From: Ardenticatenales bacterium
GTDB lineage: Bacteria; Chloroflexota; Anaerolineae; Promineifilales; UBA4811
Direction of reading: 5' to 3'
DNA: 17,563 bases
Assembly (NCBI GenBank): GCA_013139935.1
Contig: WSZX01000416.1
Coordinates: forward strand, 1-17,563
Position numbers and translations under genes: made by a program. Positions within the stretch are counted from its first letter, which is position 1; each line of letters starts with the position of its first letter. The notes below the pieces were generated by a model, which was not told the DNA's origin, did no database searches, and worked only from the letters and a program-made list of their open reading frames with translations. Shown in pieces: positions 1-7,141 of the stretch.

Positions 1-513
1 AGCTCTCTGGCGCGATCAAGCAGAGCAACAGCGCGATGATCTCCACCAATCAGCTTCAGGAAAGGATCGGAGCCGTCTATGGAAAAAGGGAGACAACCAC
101 CAGGAGAAGCCCTCAGATTCCACGCCAGCGTCCGACTGGACATGCGCCGCATTCAGACCGCCAAATCGAACGGCAAAGCGGTTCGGTCGCGCAAGCGCGT
201 GCGAGTCACGAAAAACAAGGCCGCCCCGCCATTCGGGGAGACCGAGTTCGATATTTTATCCGACTGTGGACCCACCAAGGCTGGACACTTGTTGGACCTG
301 GGGGCAGAGTATGGCATCATCGACGAGTGGGGATCCTTCTACCGCCACAACAAGGAGCTGGTGGGCCAAGGGCGCGAGAACGCGAAACACTCCCTATCAG
401 AGAGCACCGGCGCGGCGAATACCATTGAGAAGAACATCCGGGCGGAAGTGAATCTACCGGCGCCCGATCGACACGGGCATCCCGCCAGGGGGGAGGAAGC
501 GCCAGGCGAATAG
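1..513 (+). pseudogene. recA: recA-like recombinase, 3' part, frameshifted
   Basis: This is the C-terminal part of a RecA recombinase; the 5' part lies outside the window. In the frame whose codons start at position 3 the sequence reads LSGAIKQSN..., then NQLQERIGAVYG and ETTT, matching the RecA strand and L2 loop just before the GNPETTTGG motif. Homology then jumps to the +1 frame at about position 102 and continues as GEALRFHASVRLDMRR, NKAAPPF, LLDLGAEYGI and GQGRENAK, down to TAG at 511-513. The jump looks like loss of two bases from the GG codon pair. Core positions are also altered: GKRE replaces GNPE, ISTNQL replaces FINQL, and ILSDCGPTKAG stands where family members have IMYGEGISREG. 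Several non-conservative changes plus a frameshift suggest a decaying or second recA copy rather than the working gene. A sequencing error could explain the frameshift alone, but not the substitutions. Confidence 0.85.
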
Positions 514-558
514 GGCCCGGCGCCGCTGTTTAGCCTTCGATGATGCTACTGATGGCGA

Positions 559-577
559 GCCGACGCAGGGCGTCGGC
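559..577. terminator. Strong GC hairpin between convergent genes, possible terminator
   Basis: GCCGACGC (559-566), loop AGG, GCGTCGGC (570-577) forms a perfect 8-bp stem. It lies 8 nt past the aminotransferase stop codon (complement of 585-587) and 45 nt past the recA-like stop. An outer 8-bp pair, GGCCCGGC (514-521) with GCCGGGCC (576-583), partly competes with it. Neither strand has a U-tract after the stem, so intrinsic termination is inferred from stem strength and position between convergent genes only. Confidence 0.5.
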
Positions 578-584
578 CGGGCCA

Positions 585-1799
585 TCATTGGGCAGAGGCG
601 ATTTCCTCTCTGATAGCGTTTCCCAGCCGCTCGATCCCAACCCGAATCTTGTCGGGCGGCATGCAGGAGAAATTCAGCCGCATGGCGTTCCGGCCGCCAC
701 CATCAGGGTAAAAGGCAAAGCCGGGCACAAAGGCAACCTTTACCTCCAGCGCCCTCTTTAGGAGCTTCTCCGTATCCACGGCCGGTGGGCAGCGCACCCA
801 AAGGAACAGTCCGCCCTGCGGTCGGGTCCAGGCCACCCCCTCCGGGAAATGCTCTTCCATCGCCTCCAGCATCACGTCCCGGCGCTCACTGTAGACCCTG
901 CAGATGTCGATGACATGCCGTTTTAGGATTCCCCGGCTGGCGATATCGTACGCCAGCATTTGCACAAAGGTGCCGGTGTGCAAATCCGCTCCCTGCTTGG
1001 CTCGCACCAGCCAGTCCATCACTACTTCCGGCGCTATGATCCAGCCCAGCCGGATACCGGGCGCCAGGGTCTTGGAGAACGTTCCCAGGTAGATGGTGTT
1101 TTCTTTGTGCAGCGAGATGATGGGTGGAACATCCTCGCCCTCATAACGCAGTTCACCATAGGGATCGTCCTCAACGATAAAGACATTGTGCCGGGCAGCG
1201 ACATCCACCAATTCCCGGCGCCGTTCCAGAGGCAGAGTAGTTCCGGCCGGGTTGTGGAAATTGGGCAACACGTAGATGAACTTGATCGGATTTCTCTCCA
1301 GCAACTCGTCCAGTTTGTCAACCCGCATCCCATCATCGTCCAGCGGAACGGTCACAAAGCGTGGCTCGTACGCATTCCAGGCCTGTACCGCCCCCAGATA
1401 CGTAGGTGCCTCGGTCAACACCGTGTCCCCGGGTGAAATGAACACCTTCCCCAATAGGTCCAACGCCTGCTGGGCACCGTTGGTCAACAAGACATTCTCA
1501 GGCCCGGCCGCGACTCCGTACTTGCCCACCTTTTCGGCCAGAAACCGGCGCAGCGGCAAGAATCCTTCTGTCTCGCTGTACTGCAGCGCACGTTCAGGGC
1601 TCTCTTCCAGCACAAAGGCGCTCGACTCTCGGAACTCCCGCACCGGAAAGACTTCCGGGGCCGGCAATCCGCCAGCAAATGATATGATGCCCGGCACCCG
1701 CGTGAACTTGAGCAACTCGCGAATCATCGAACGAGTCATCCGCTTGGTGCGATCGGCAAGCACTGATTGCCAGTCTGTTGTCCATTGATCGTCATGCAT
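585..1799 (-). CDS. PLP-dependent aminotransferase, fold type I (LysN / 2-aminoadipate aminotransferase-like)
   Basis: A 404-residue cytosolic class I/II aminotransferase that would use pyridoxal phosphate to move an amino group between an amino acid and a 2-oxo acid. Family motifs appear in order: SFAGGLPAPEVFP (about 40-52), YSETEGFLPLR (74-84), TNGAQQALD (106-114), FHNPAGT (181-187), EDDPYGE (210-216) with the Asp expected to contact the PLP ring nitrogen, and GTFSKTLAPGIRLGW (239-253), where K243 should form the PLP aldimine. The C-terminal Arg near NAMRLNFSC should bind the substrate carboxylate. The pattern fits the LysN/aromatic/valine-pyruvate group also found as the domain of MocR regulators, but there is no N-terminal GntR domain. 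The exact substrate cannot be read from sequence. The start is ATG with a GGGAGGA ribosome site (complement of 1807-1813) 7 nt away. It is divergent from the SufR-like regulator, so the palindrome at 1861-1883 could affect it too. Confidence 0.9.
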   Translation of the reverse strand: MHDDQWTTDWQSVLADRTKRMTRSMIRELLKFTRVPGIISFAGGLPAPEVFPVREFRESSAFVLEESPERALQYSETEGFLPLRRFLAEKVGKYGVAAGPENVLLTNGAQQALDLLGKVFISPGDTVLTEAPTYLGAVQAWNAYEPRFVTVPLDDDGMRVDKLDELLERNPIKFIYVLPNFHNPAGTTLPLERRRELVDVAARHNVFIVEDDPYGELRYEGEDVPPIISLHKENTIYLGTFSKTLAPGIRLGWIIAPEVVMDWLVRAKQGADLHTGTFVQMLAYDIASRGILKRHVIDICRVYSERRDVMLEAMEEHFPEGVAWTRPQGGLFLWVRCPPAVDTEKLLKRALEVKVAFVPGFAFYPDGGGRNAMRLNFSCMPPDKIRVGIERLGNAIREEIASAQ

Positions 1800-1860
1800 C
1801 GATGTGTCCTCCCACTAGCGCAGCGTCTTGACCCCGAGAGCTGCCCTTCCGCCCCAGAAA

Positions 1861-1883
1861 CAAATAAGGATGATACTTATTTG
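1861..1883. promoter_or_regulatory. 8-bp inverted repeat overlapping a -35 box, candidate operator
   Basis: CAAATAAG (1861-1868), a 7-nt spacer, then CTTATTTG (1876-1883): a perfect dyad in the intergenic region between the aminotransferase and the SufR-like regulator. Its right arm includes the first three bases of the regulator's -35 box (TTGCTC, 1881-1886), so a bound dimer would block polymerase. Autoregulation by the downstream SufR-like protein is the simplest inference. The sequence is not the CAAC-N6-GTTG site known for cyanobacterial SufR. Confidence 0.6.
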
Positions 1884-1909
1884 CTCAACCTGTCTGGCGA
1901 TGCTATAAT
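1881..1909 (+). promoter_or_regulatory. Sigma-70-type promoter of the SufR-like regulator
   Basis: TTGCTC (1881-1886), a 17-bp spacer and a perfect TATAAT (1904-1909). Transcription should start near 1916, leaving a 5' leader of about 115 nt before the ATG at 2033. Confidence 0.7.
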
Positions 1910-2032
1910 CCTCCACCACACACGTCATTCTATTTTGGTTTCACCCACCATGCAATATGAGGTATGTAACCATTTCGCCAACTATTGCTCATCCGTGCAG
2001 GTAAGGCAATAGATCGCCAAGGGTATGGACCC

Positions 2033-2701
2033 ATGCAGACGAGAAGACAGGAAATCCTGATGATCCTAAAGCGGCAAGGTGAATCGACCGTAGACCAGCT
2101 TGCCGGAATGCTGGACCTGACGCCGGTGACCGTACGCCATCACCTGGATATCCTGCGGGCCGATGGTCTGGTTGAGGCTTCCGCCATCCGCCGACGGCGT
2201 GGCCCAGGTCGCCCGCGGTTCATCTATACTCTCACAGCAAAGGCTGCTGACTGCTTTCCTCAGTGCTATGACAACCTGGCCAATGAATTGCTGGATGAAA
2301 TGCACACCAGACTGGGCAAGCAGGAGACCCAGGATATCCTGAAAGCGATCGCCACCAAGAGACTTGAGCAAGCCCCAAAGCAGGACCTGAGCCTTTCGCT
2401 GGAAAAGAGGCTAAAGCACACAGCAGCTTACCTCACGGAGCAAGGTTACATAGCCAGTTGGGGGAAGGAGAAAGGCAACTGGTTCATCCGAATCTGCAAC
2501 TGTCTCTACCAGAATGTCTCATCCCGCCATCCCGACCTATGCTCCATGGATCAATTGGTGCTAGAACAACTATCCGGAGAGAAACTCGCACGCGTGCAGA
2601 GCATGACAGACGGTTCCCATGCCTGCGTCTACCAGGTTGTGCGACCAGAGAGTGATCAACCTCCCCCGGCCGATTTTCCAAGACGGACATCTTCTTTTTG
2701 A
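2033..2701 (+). CDS. SufR-like winged-helix transcriptional regulator (COG2345 type), probable Fe-S sensor
   Basis: A 222-residue DNA-binding protein. Residues 1-70 form an ArsR/DeoR-like winged helix: RRQEILMILKRQG, the recognition region LTPVTVRHHLDILRADGLV, and an Arg/Gly/Pro wing (RRRRGPGRPRF). The C-terminal half has the spacing of SufR-like Fe-S sensors: C155 and C157 in ICNCLYQNV, C170 in HPDLC (C157-x12-C170), and C198 in DGSHACVY. The position where relatives usually have one more Cys, upstream of C198, appears to be Ser190. Family members repress Fe-S biogenesis genes while holding a cluster, and the next gene is an Fe-S carrier. I chose ATG 2033, with AAGG about 10 nt upstream, over an in-frame TTG at 1985, because family proteins begin close to the helix-turn-helix. 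An upstream inverted repeat overlapping its promoter suggests autoregulation. Cluster binding is inferred, not shown. Confidence 0.82.
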   Translation: MQTRRQEILMILKRQGESTVDQLAGMLDLTPVTVRHHLDILRADGLVEASAIRRRRGPGRPRFIYTLTAKAADCFPQCYDNLANELLDEMHTRLGKQETQDILKAIATKRLEQAPKQDLSLSLEKRLKHTAAYLTEQGYIASWGKEKGNWFIRICNCLYQNVSSRHPDLCSMDQLVLEQLSGEKLARVQSMTDGSHACVYQVVRPESDQPPPADFPRRTSSF

Positions 2702-2726
2702 CAACGATCCAGATCGCTGTTACAAT
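2698..2726 (+). promoter_or_regulatory. Near-consensus promoter of the Fe-S carrier/radical SAM operon
   Basis: Perfect TTGACA (2698-2703), a 17-bp spacer and TACAAT (2721-2726). The -35 box contains the regulator's TGA stop codon (2699-2701). The spacer contains a small dyad, CGATC-CA-GATCG (2705-2716), that could be an operator. Transcription should start near 2733, about 68 nt before the GTG at 2801. Confidence 0.72.
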
Positions 2727-2800
2727 TCGCGCTCCTGTGATGTCAGGCAACCCCTGGCAGCTCGGGTACGGTAAAAACGCTGATATAAGGAGCAAGACCC

Positions 2801-3154
2801 GTGACCACAACTGTCGAGAAAAGCAATACGATTACGATTTCCAGCCTGGCGGTCGAGAATGCCCGAAAGATGATGGAAGAGAGAGAACTCTCCGGCCACT
2901 GCCTGCGCGTCTATGTTGCCGGCGTTGGGTGCGCCGGCCCCCAATTCGGATTGGCGATCGACAAGGCACCACAGGAGAATGACACTGTGGTTGAATCAGA
3001 CGGCCTCCGGATCCTGGTCGATCCCAACAGCCTGGCCTACTTGGACGGAGCGTCTATCGAGTACGCTGACACCCCGCAAGGGAGTGGTTTCCGGATCAGC
3101 AACCCGAACCTAGCCGGCTCGGCCTGCGGCTCTTGTGGAGGTGGTTGCGGATAG
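2801..3154 (+). CDS. A-type iron-sulfur carrier (IscA/ErpA/HesB family)
   Basis: A 117-residue HesB/IscA-like protein expected to hold an Fe-S cluster and pass it to target enzymes in the cytosol. It starts at GTG 2801, behind a clear AAGGAG (2787-2792) 8 nt upstream. The fold signature runs ITISSLAVENARKMMEE (11-27), LRVYVAGVGCAGPQFGLAID (35-54) and ILVDP.SLAYLDGASIEY (71-88). The three-Cys pattern of the family is C-x(about 64)-C-G-C. Here C44 and C109 are 64 residues apart as expected, but the tail reads C109-G-S-C112-GGG-C116, so the classic CGC has one inserted Ser and an extra Cys follows. C34 is an additional Cys. It sits between a SufR-like regulator and a radical SAM enzyme whose start is 5 nt after its stop, so delivery to that enzyme is a reasonable inference. 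Confidence 0.85.
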   Translation: MTTTVEKSNTITISSLAVENARKMMEERELSGHCLRVYVAGVGCAGPQFGLAIDKAPQENDTVVESDGLRILVDPNSLAYLDGASIEYADTPQGSGFRISNPNLAGSACGSCGGGCG

Positions 3155-3159
3155 AGCAG

Positions 3160-4605
3160 GTGGCGCGTCTTCAGGTCACTCTGGTTTACCCGGGGATCGC
3201 CGGCCGCGGCTTCAACAGCCTCAAACAGGGGATGGATGCCGGGTGGATCTCTCACGGTCTGGCATCGATTTCAGCGGCCGCCAAGGCGAAAGGTTTCGAC
3301 GTCAACCTGATTGACCTGCGCGCCTTGAACGGGTGGGATCATTTCCGTGAGGTGCTGGCCGAGCGCGGCCCAGACGTAGTTGGCCTCACGATGATGAGCG
3401 TGGATTATAACCCGGTACGTCGCTCCTGCAAGATTGTCAAAAAGGTCAGCCCACACACCACCATCATTGTTGGGGGTCCGCACGTCACCATAGCTCTGGG
3501 GGACTCGCTGCGCATTCCCAACGTCGACTATTTGGTGACCCACGAGGCCGAGACCACCTTTCCCCGCCTGCTCGAACAGATCGCAGCCGGTAACCCACCC
3601 ACGCAGCGGGTGGTGCGTGGTGAGCCGCCTGATCTGAACCAAATCCCCTTTGCCGATCGCGATCTCTTTCTGGACGAGTGGCGCAAGTTTGGCTATGACG
3701 TCGAATCGCCTGAGGTCCCATTTGTTGAGGAGCTGCCGCCACCTTTTGTCACCGTCATCGCCGGTCGAGGCTGTGTGTACAATTGCGCCTTCTGCAAACC
3801 GGGTGAGGATTATCTCTTTGGCAAGCAGAGCCGCCGGCGCTCGGTGGAGAATGTGATTGAGGAACTCGGACTTCTGCGGGACAGATACAACTTTGGCAGC
3901 TTTATGTTCCACGATGATTGCCTCACTGAGGACCGCGAGTGGATATCCGAGTTCACCCGTCGCTATCAGGAGGCCGATTTCGCACGGCCCTTCTTCTGCC
4001 AGTCTCGTGCTGACATCATCGTCAAGCATGAGGACATGGTTGACCGGATGATAGAGGCAGGACTCAAAGGCTATTTCATAGGCTTTGAAAGCGGCAATCC
4101 TCGAATCCTTGGAAAGGTGTTGCGAAAAGGAACCACCGTTGAGGAAAACTACCAGGCCGCCCGGATCTGTAGAAAAAAGGGGATTACCATCTGGGCCAAC
4201 TACATGTTGGGTATTCCCACGGAAACCAAGGCAGAAGTGGTAGACACGGTGCGGATGCTGAAGGAGATAGACCCGGACTATTATAGCCCGGCCTTTTTCA
4301 CCCCCCATCCCGGTACAGATCTGTACGACTATGTGGTACAGCACGACTTGAGCAGGATTGCGGATTATGATAGCTATCGACGCAATCCGACTGAGCCGAA
4401 AATCCGGGGACAGGACTATGAGTTCCTGAGGTGGGCGCGGGAGGAGAGTATGCGGCGCAAGCCGGTCAACCGCCTGAAACGCTGGGTGAACCACCAACGA
4501 AGGCGATTCACGTGGGAGAAACTGGTGCGCAAGCTAGGCCTATCCCACTCGTCGTCTGAGGACGATAAACATCGCCCCCCGATCGCATCTGCACCTTCGG
4601 CATGA
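3160..4605 (+). CDS. B12-binding-type radical SAM enzyme
   Basis: A 481-residue radical SAM protein. Residues 1 to about 140 form a Rossmann-like cobalamin-binding-type domain (VTLVYPG, DVVGLTMMSVDYNP, TTIIVGGPHVT, VDYLVTHEAE). It lacks the DxHxxG cobalt-ligand motif, which is common among radical SAM relatives. The radical SAM barrel follows, with GRGCVYNCAFC: C205, C209 and C212 bind the [4Fe-4S] cluster that cleaves SAM. GFESGNPRIL (308-317) is the SAM-contacting strand, followed by ANYMLGIPTET and HPGTDLYDY. The C-terminus is rich in Arg and Lys. Relatives include BchE-like cyclases and C- or P-methyltransferases; the substrate here is unknown. I chose GTG 3160, 5 nt after the carrier's stop. 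An in-frame TTG at 3133 would overlap the carrier and its GGAGG (3137-3141) lies downstream of that TTG. It is almost certainly cotranscribed with the Fe-S carrier. Confidence 0.88.
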   Translation: MARLQVTLVYPGIAGRGFNSLKQGMDAGWISHGLASISAAAKAKGFDVNLIDLRALNGWDHFREVLAERGPDVVGLTMMSVDYNPVRRSCKIVKKVSPHTTIIVGGPHVTIALGDSLRIPNVDYLVTHEAETTFPRLLEQIAAGNPPTQRVVRGEPPDLNQIPFADRDLFLDEWRKFGYDVESPEVPFVEELPPPFVTVIAGRGCVYNCAFCKPGEDYLFGKQSRRRSVENVIEELGLLRDRYNFGSFMFHDDCLTEDREWISEFTRRYQEADFARPFFCQSRADIIVKHEDMVDRMIEAGLKGYFIGFESGNPRILGKVLRKGTTVEENYQAARICRKKGITIWANYMLGIPTETKAEVVDTVRMLKEIDPDYYSPAFFTPHPGTDLYDYVVQHDLSRIADYDSYRRNPTEPKIRGQDYEFLRWAREESMRRKPVNRLKRWVNHQRRRFTWEKLVRKLGLSHSSSEDDKHRPPIASAPSA

Positions 4606-4704
4606 TCATAGCCGATCCCCGTTGTCTGCCGGCTCTGCCCCCGTCAGACCTGACCTCCCCGCCCCGGCTTTGGCCCTGCCGGTGTCACAGACAGGCAAGA
4701 CGCC

Positions 4705-4737
4705 GTTCCCCGTGCAGTGACGCACTGCAAAAGGGAA
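4705..4737. terminator. Hairpin between convergent operons, possible terminator
   Basis: TGCAGTG (4713-4719), loop ACG, CACTGCA (4723-4729) is a perfect 7-bp stem. Outer TTCCC (4706-4710) can pair with GGGAA (4733-4737) across a small internal loop. It lies between the radical SAM stop (4605) and the DUF2723 stop (4799), whose genes converge. There is no U-tract on either side, so termination is inferred from position. The rest of 4606-4798 shows no gene. Confidence 0.42.
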
Positions 4738-4798
4738 ACTGATTGAAGTAGGCACAGCCTCCCCCATAGCAGGTCCCTGGTCGTTGACGGCCGGTTTT

Positions 4799-6358
4799 TC
4801 AGGGCATCACGCCTCCTCCGCGATGGCTTACCAGCCATAGCGGCCCTTTCGACAATAACTCGTAGCGCGCCGCAATCACCTCGTCTTCCCAGGTCAGATA
4901 GATGGGACGCAGGCCCAAATGCCGGCCTATCATGGTCTGCAGGGCCTCTCTGCCCAGCCCGTCCGGGCGTAAGTCGAGCCCCGGATGATTCACTGCCAGG
5001 ACCTGACGGTACCAGGCATGGCGCAGAAAGGTCGGAATGATGGGTACCAGGTCCCGGCGTTCGTCCAAGGCATAACAAGCATACCACATGCCAAAAGTGT
5101 GCGCGTCACCATAGGTGAAAACCAGGGCATCAGCCGCGGCCGCTTCCAGGGCTCCGGCGACAAACTCACTGGCGCCCCGATCATCACTCAGATCCATCGC
5201 CTCCCACTGCACGATGACCAGAACTGCCGGCAGTACAAGCAAAGCCGCAATACACGCAGCGCGCGCATAGGGCCAACGGCGCCCCGTGCGCATCAGCCAG
5301 CAACAAACAAGCCACAGCCCCACGGTGAACCAGACTGCAAGCATCATCAACGCCGGCAGGAGGTTGACCCAATAGTCTGACGTGCCATATCCGGCCGCAT
5401 ACCCGCCCAGCAGAATAGCGAACGTTCCGGTCATGACACCGACCACTGGATCGCGCAGCAAAAGCCAGACCAGACCGGCCACAAGAACAAGATAGATCGG
5501 CCAGTAGTAAACCGCCGAAAAGTCCTTCACCCACCCGATCAATCGCGCCAGCACATCGGCCGTGGAAGGTTCCAGTATGTTATGACGGTATCGAGCCGCG
5601 AGCACTAGACGGCTGAATCCCTCCCAGGTCTGCGGGTTCTCCCAGTTGACCGGTGGCATCCGCCGGGCGGCCCAGGGGAGATAAGCGTACGGCACCAGCC
5701 CAATACACAGAGCGCCGCCGACCGCCAGCAGCGTCCGCCAGCGGAGATGTTTCCGGCCGGCCACCAGTGCTGCCAGCACTCCCGGCCCGATGAAAGCGAT
5801 CGTCAGATGGTTCGTCAGCCCCAGACCGATTATCCAACCTGCCCAGGGCAGTCCTCGCCCGGTTCGCATCCACCTCAGCAAGCTCCAGAAAGCGCCTGCA
5901 ACGATCGCCAGGTGGAGAGAATATACCTCGGTGATAAGGGCCTGGGACCAGACCAGCGGCACAAAGGCGAATATGAGCGCACCGGTCATGGCCGCCCACG
6001 GAATCATGGTCCGCGCGACCCGCGCGGGGGACAACCGCGCCAGACGGTCCAGCACCTCGTAGATGATCCCCCCACACAGGGCGACTGCGACCGCAGCCAT
6101 AACTGCAGAAAACAGGTTGCCGGCCGCGGCCGGCTCCTCCACCGGCAACAGGACCATGGAGAGATGGAGCAAGAGTGTGTAGGTCGGATAACCGGCTGGA
6201 TGAGGAACACCGAGTGTGGCGGCGGCCGCAAGGAAATCACCCCCATCCGCACCCCTGTGAGACCAGGTCAGACCCGGTGCCACTGTCACGAAGTAGATGG
6301 AAAAAGAAACAAGAAACAGAAACAGGCCTAGCCGACGACGCGTCCTTGCCCGGTCCAC
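4799..6358 (-). CDS. DUF2723 multi-pass membrane protein (GT-C-like)
   Basis: A 519-residue integral membrane protein of the DUF2723 family, which is related to GT-C lipid-linked glycosyltransferases and protein O-mannosyltransferases. The diagnostic N-terminus is present: a first membrane segment (about 11-26), then TVAPGLTW, an acidic GADGGDF (36-42) in the place of the family's DxGEF-like motif, and LGVPHPAGYPTYTLL (49-63). About ten hydrophobic segments follow, including LGLTNHLTIAFIGPGVLAAL. A hydrophilic C-terminal tail of roughly 130 residues (YGDAHTFGMWYACYALDERRD onward) probably faces outside. The start is GTG directly after the permease's TGA with no gap; GGAAAG upstream can serve as ribosome site, so translation is probably coupled. 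Family members are annotated as membrane glycosyltransferases, but no donor or acceptor can be read from the sequence. It is the last gene of the ABC-2 operon. Confidence 0.82.
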   Translation of the reverse strand: MDRARTRRRLGLFLFLVSFSIYFVTVAPGLTWSHRGADGGDFLAAAATLGVPHPAGYPTYTLLLHLSMVLLPVEEPAAAGNLFSAVMAAVAVALCGGIIYEVLDRLARLSPARVARTMIPWAAMTGALIFAFVPLVWSQALITEVYSLHLAIVAGAFWSLLRWMRTGRGLPWAGWIIGLGLTNHLTIAFIGPGVLAALVAGRKHLRWRTLLAVGGALCIGLVPYAYLPWAARRMPPVNWENPQTWEGFSRLVLAARYRHNILEPSTADVLARLIGWVKDFSAVYYWPIYLVLVAGLVWLLLRDPVVGVMTGTFAILLGGYAAGYGTSDYWVNLLPALMMLAVWFTVGLWLVCCWLMRTGRRWPYARAACIAALLVLPAVLVIVQWEAMDLSDDRGASEFVAGALEAAAADALVFTYGDAHTFGMWYACYALDERRDLVPIIPTFLRHAWYRQVLAVNHPGLDLRPDGLGREALQTMIGRHLGLRPIYLTWEDEVIAARYELLSKGPLWLVSHRGGGVMP

Positions 6359-7141
6359 TCAGCTTTCCGGGAGAATTAGATCCTTGCCGCCAAACAGGGC
6401 GACCGCCAGCCAAAAGAGAGCCATCCCCACCAGCAGAAGAATCGCCGGTGAGAGGCTTTCCAGCAAAGAGTAAGGCGTGGCGCGCGCAACCTTTACGGCC
6501 GCCGCTATCGGCCAAATCAGAACGTCCACAAGATCATTGGCCCACTTCCAGCGCTCAGAGTCTGCGATCAAGCTGGGAATCCAATTGAACTTGTCAGCCA
6601 ATCCAGCCGCCGCCCCGCCCTGGCGCTGGTTCAAGGAAAAGAGAACAGCCGCCAGCACTCCGTAGGTCACCGTTCGTGACCAGCCGCGGCGCACCAACTC
6701 GCTGACGTGCAGGCCAAGAGCAGCACCCAAGGCCAGCAGGCTGATCCAAACCGGCACGATGTCCAACCCCATCTCGGCCGTCAGGGGGACGGAAAGTCGG
6801 GTCAGCGACAAAACTGCGACGATGATCTCCAAAACCCCGGTCACGACCACGGCCGACAACACTATTGCGGCCAAGAATATGGCACGCGAAGAGAGACGAT
6901 ACAGCAACAGGTAGGAGGCAGAACGATAGGAACGATCAGCGATGATGAGCGTGAGCAGAAGGCTAACAACACCAAAAAAGCCGCCTATCACCAGCGCATA
7001 GTAATCCTGGTCCACTCCGCCCGTGACGCTGTGGATAGCAACCAGGTAGAAAGCCAGCCCACCCACGACAACCAGACCGCCAGTCAGCGAGCGCAGCAGT
7101 TCCCGCAACAGGTAGCTGGTCAGTATCCAGACCTGCCTCAT
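6359..7141 (-). CDS. ABC-2 type transporter permease
   Basis: A 260-residue membrane protein with about six hydrophobic segments: LTGGLVVVGGLAFYLVAI (19-36), ALVIGGFFGVVSLLLTLII (about 49-67), AIFLAAIVLSAVVVTGVLEIIVAVL, VPVWISLLALGAALGL, YGVLAAVLFSL and, at the C-terminus, LLLVGMALFWLAVALF. An amphipathic N-terminus (RQVWILTSYLLREL) is typical of ABC-2 permeases. It overlaps the upstream ATPase by 4 nt (ATGA, 7138-7141) and abuts the DUF2723 gene, so the three are one translation-coupled operon. The ATPase plus permease would form an inner-membrane ABC-2 pump or a membrane-remodelling complex. The substrate is unknown. Low sequence conservation is normal for this family, so the assignment leans on topology and the partner ATPase. 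Confidence 0.8.
   Translation of the reverse strand: MRQVWILTSYLLRELLRSLTGGLVVVGGLAFYLVAIHSVTGGVDQDYYALVIGGFFGVVSLLLTLIIADRSYRSASYLLLYRLSSRAIFLAAIVLSAVVVTGVLEIIVAVLSLTRLSVPLTAEMGLDIVPVWISLLALGAALGLHVSELVRRGWSRTVTYGVLAAVLFSLNQRQGGAAAGLADKFNWIPSLIADSERWKWANDLVDVLIWPIAAAVKVARATPYSLLESLSPAILLLVGMALFWLAVALFGGKDLILPES

Noticed and set aside
3271..4497. A 408-codon open frame on the minus strand
   Set aside because: It lies wholly antisense to the radical SAM gene, whose frame carries the Cys motif and SAM-binding motifs; the antisense protein shows no family motif.
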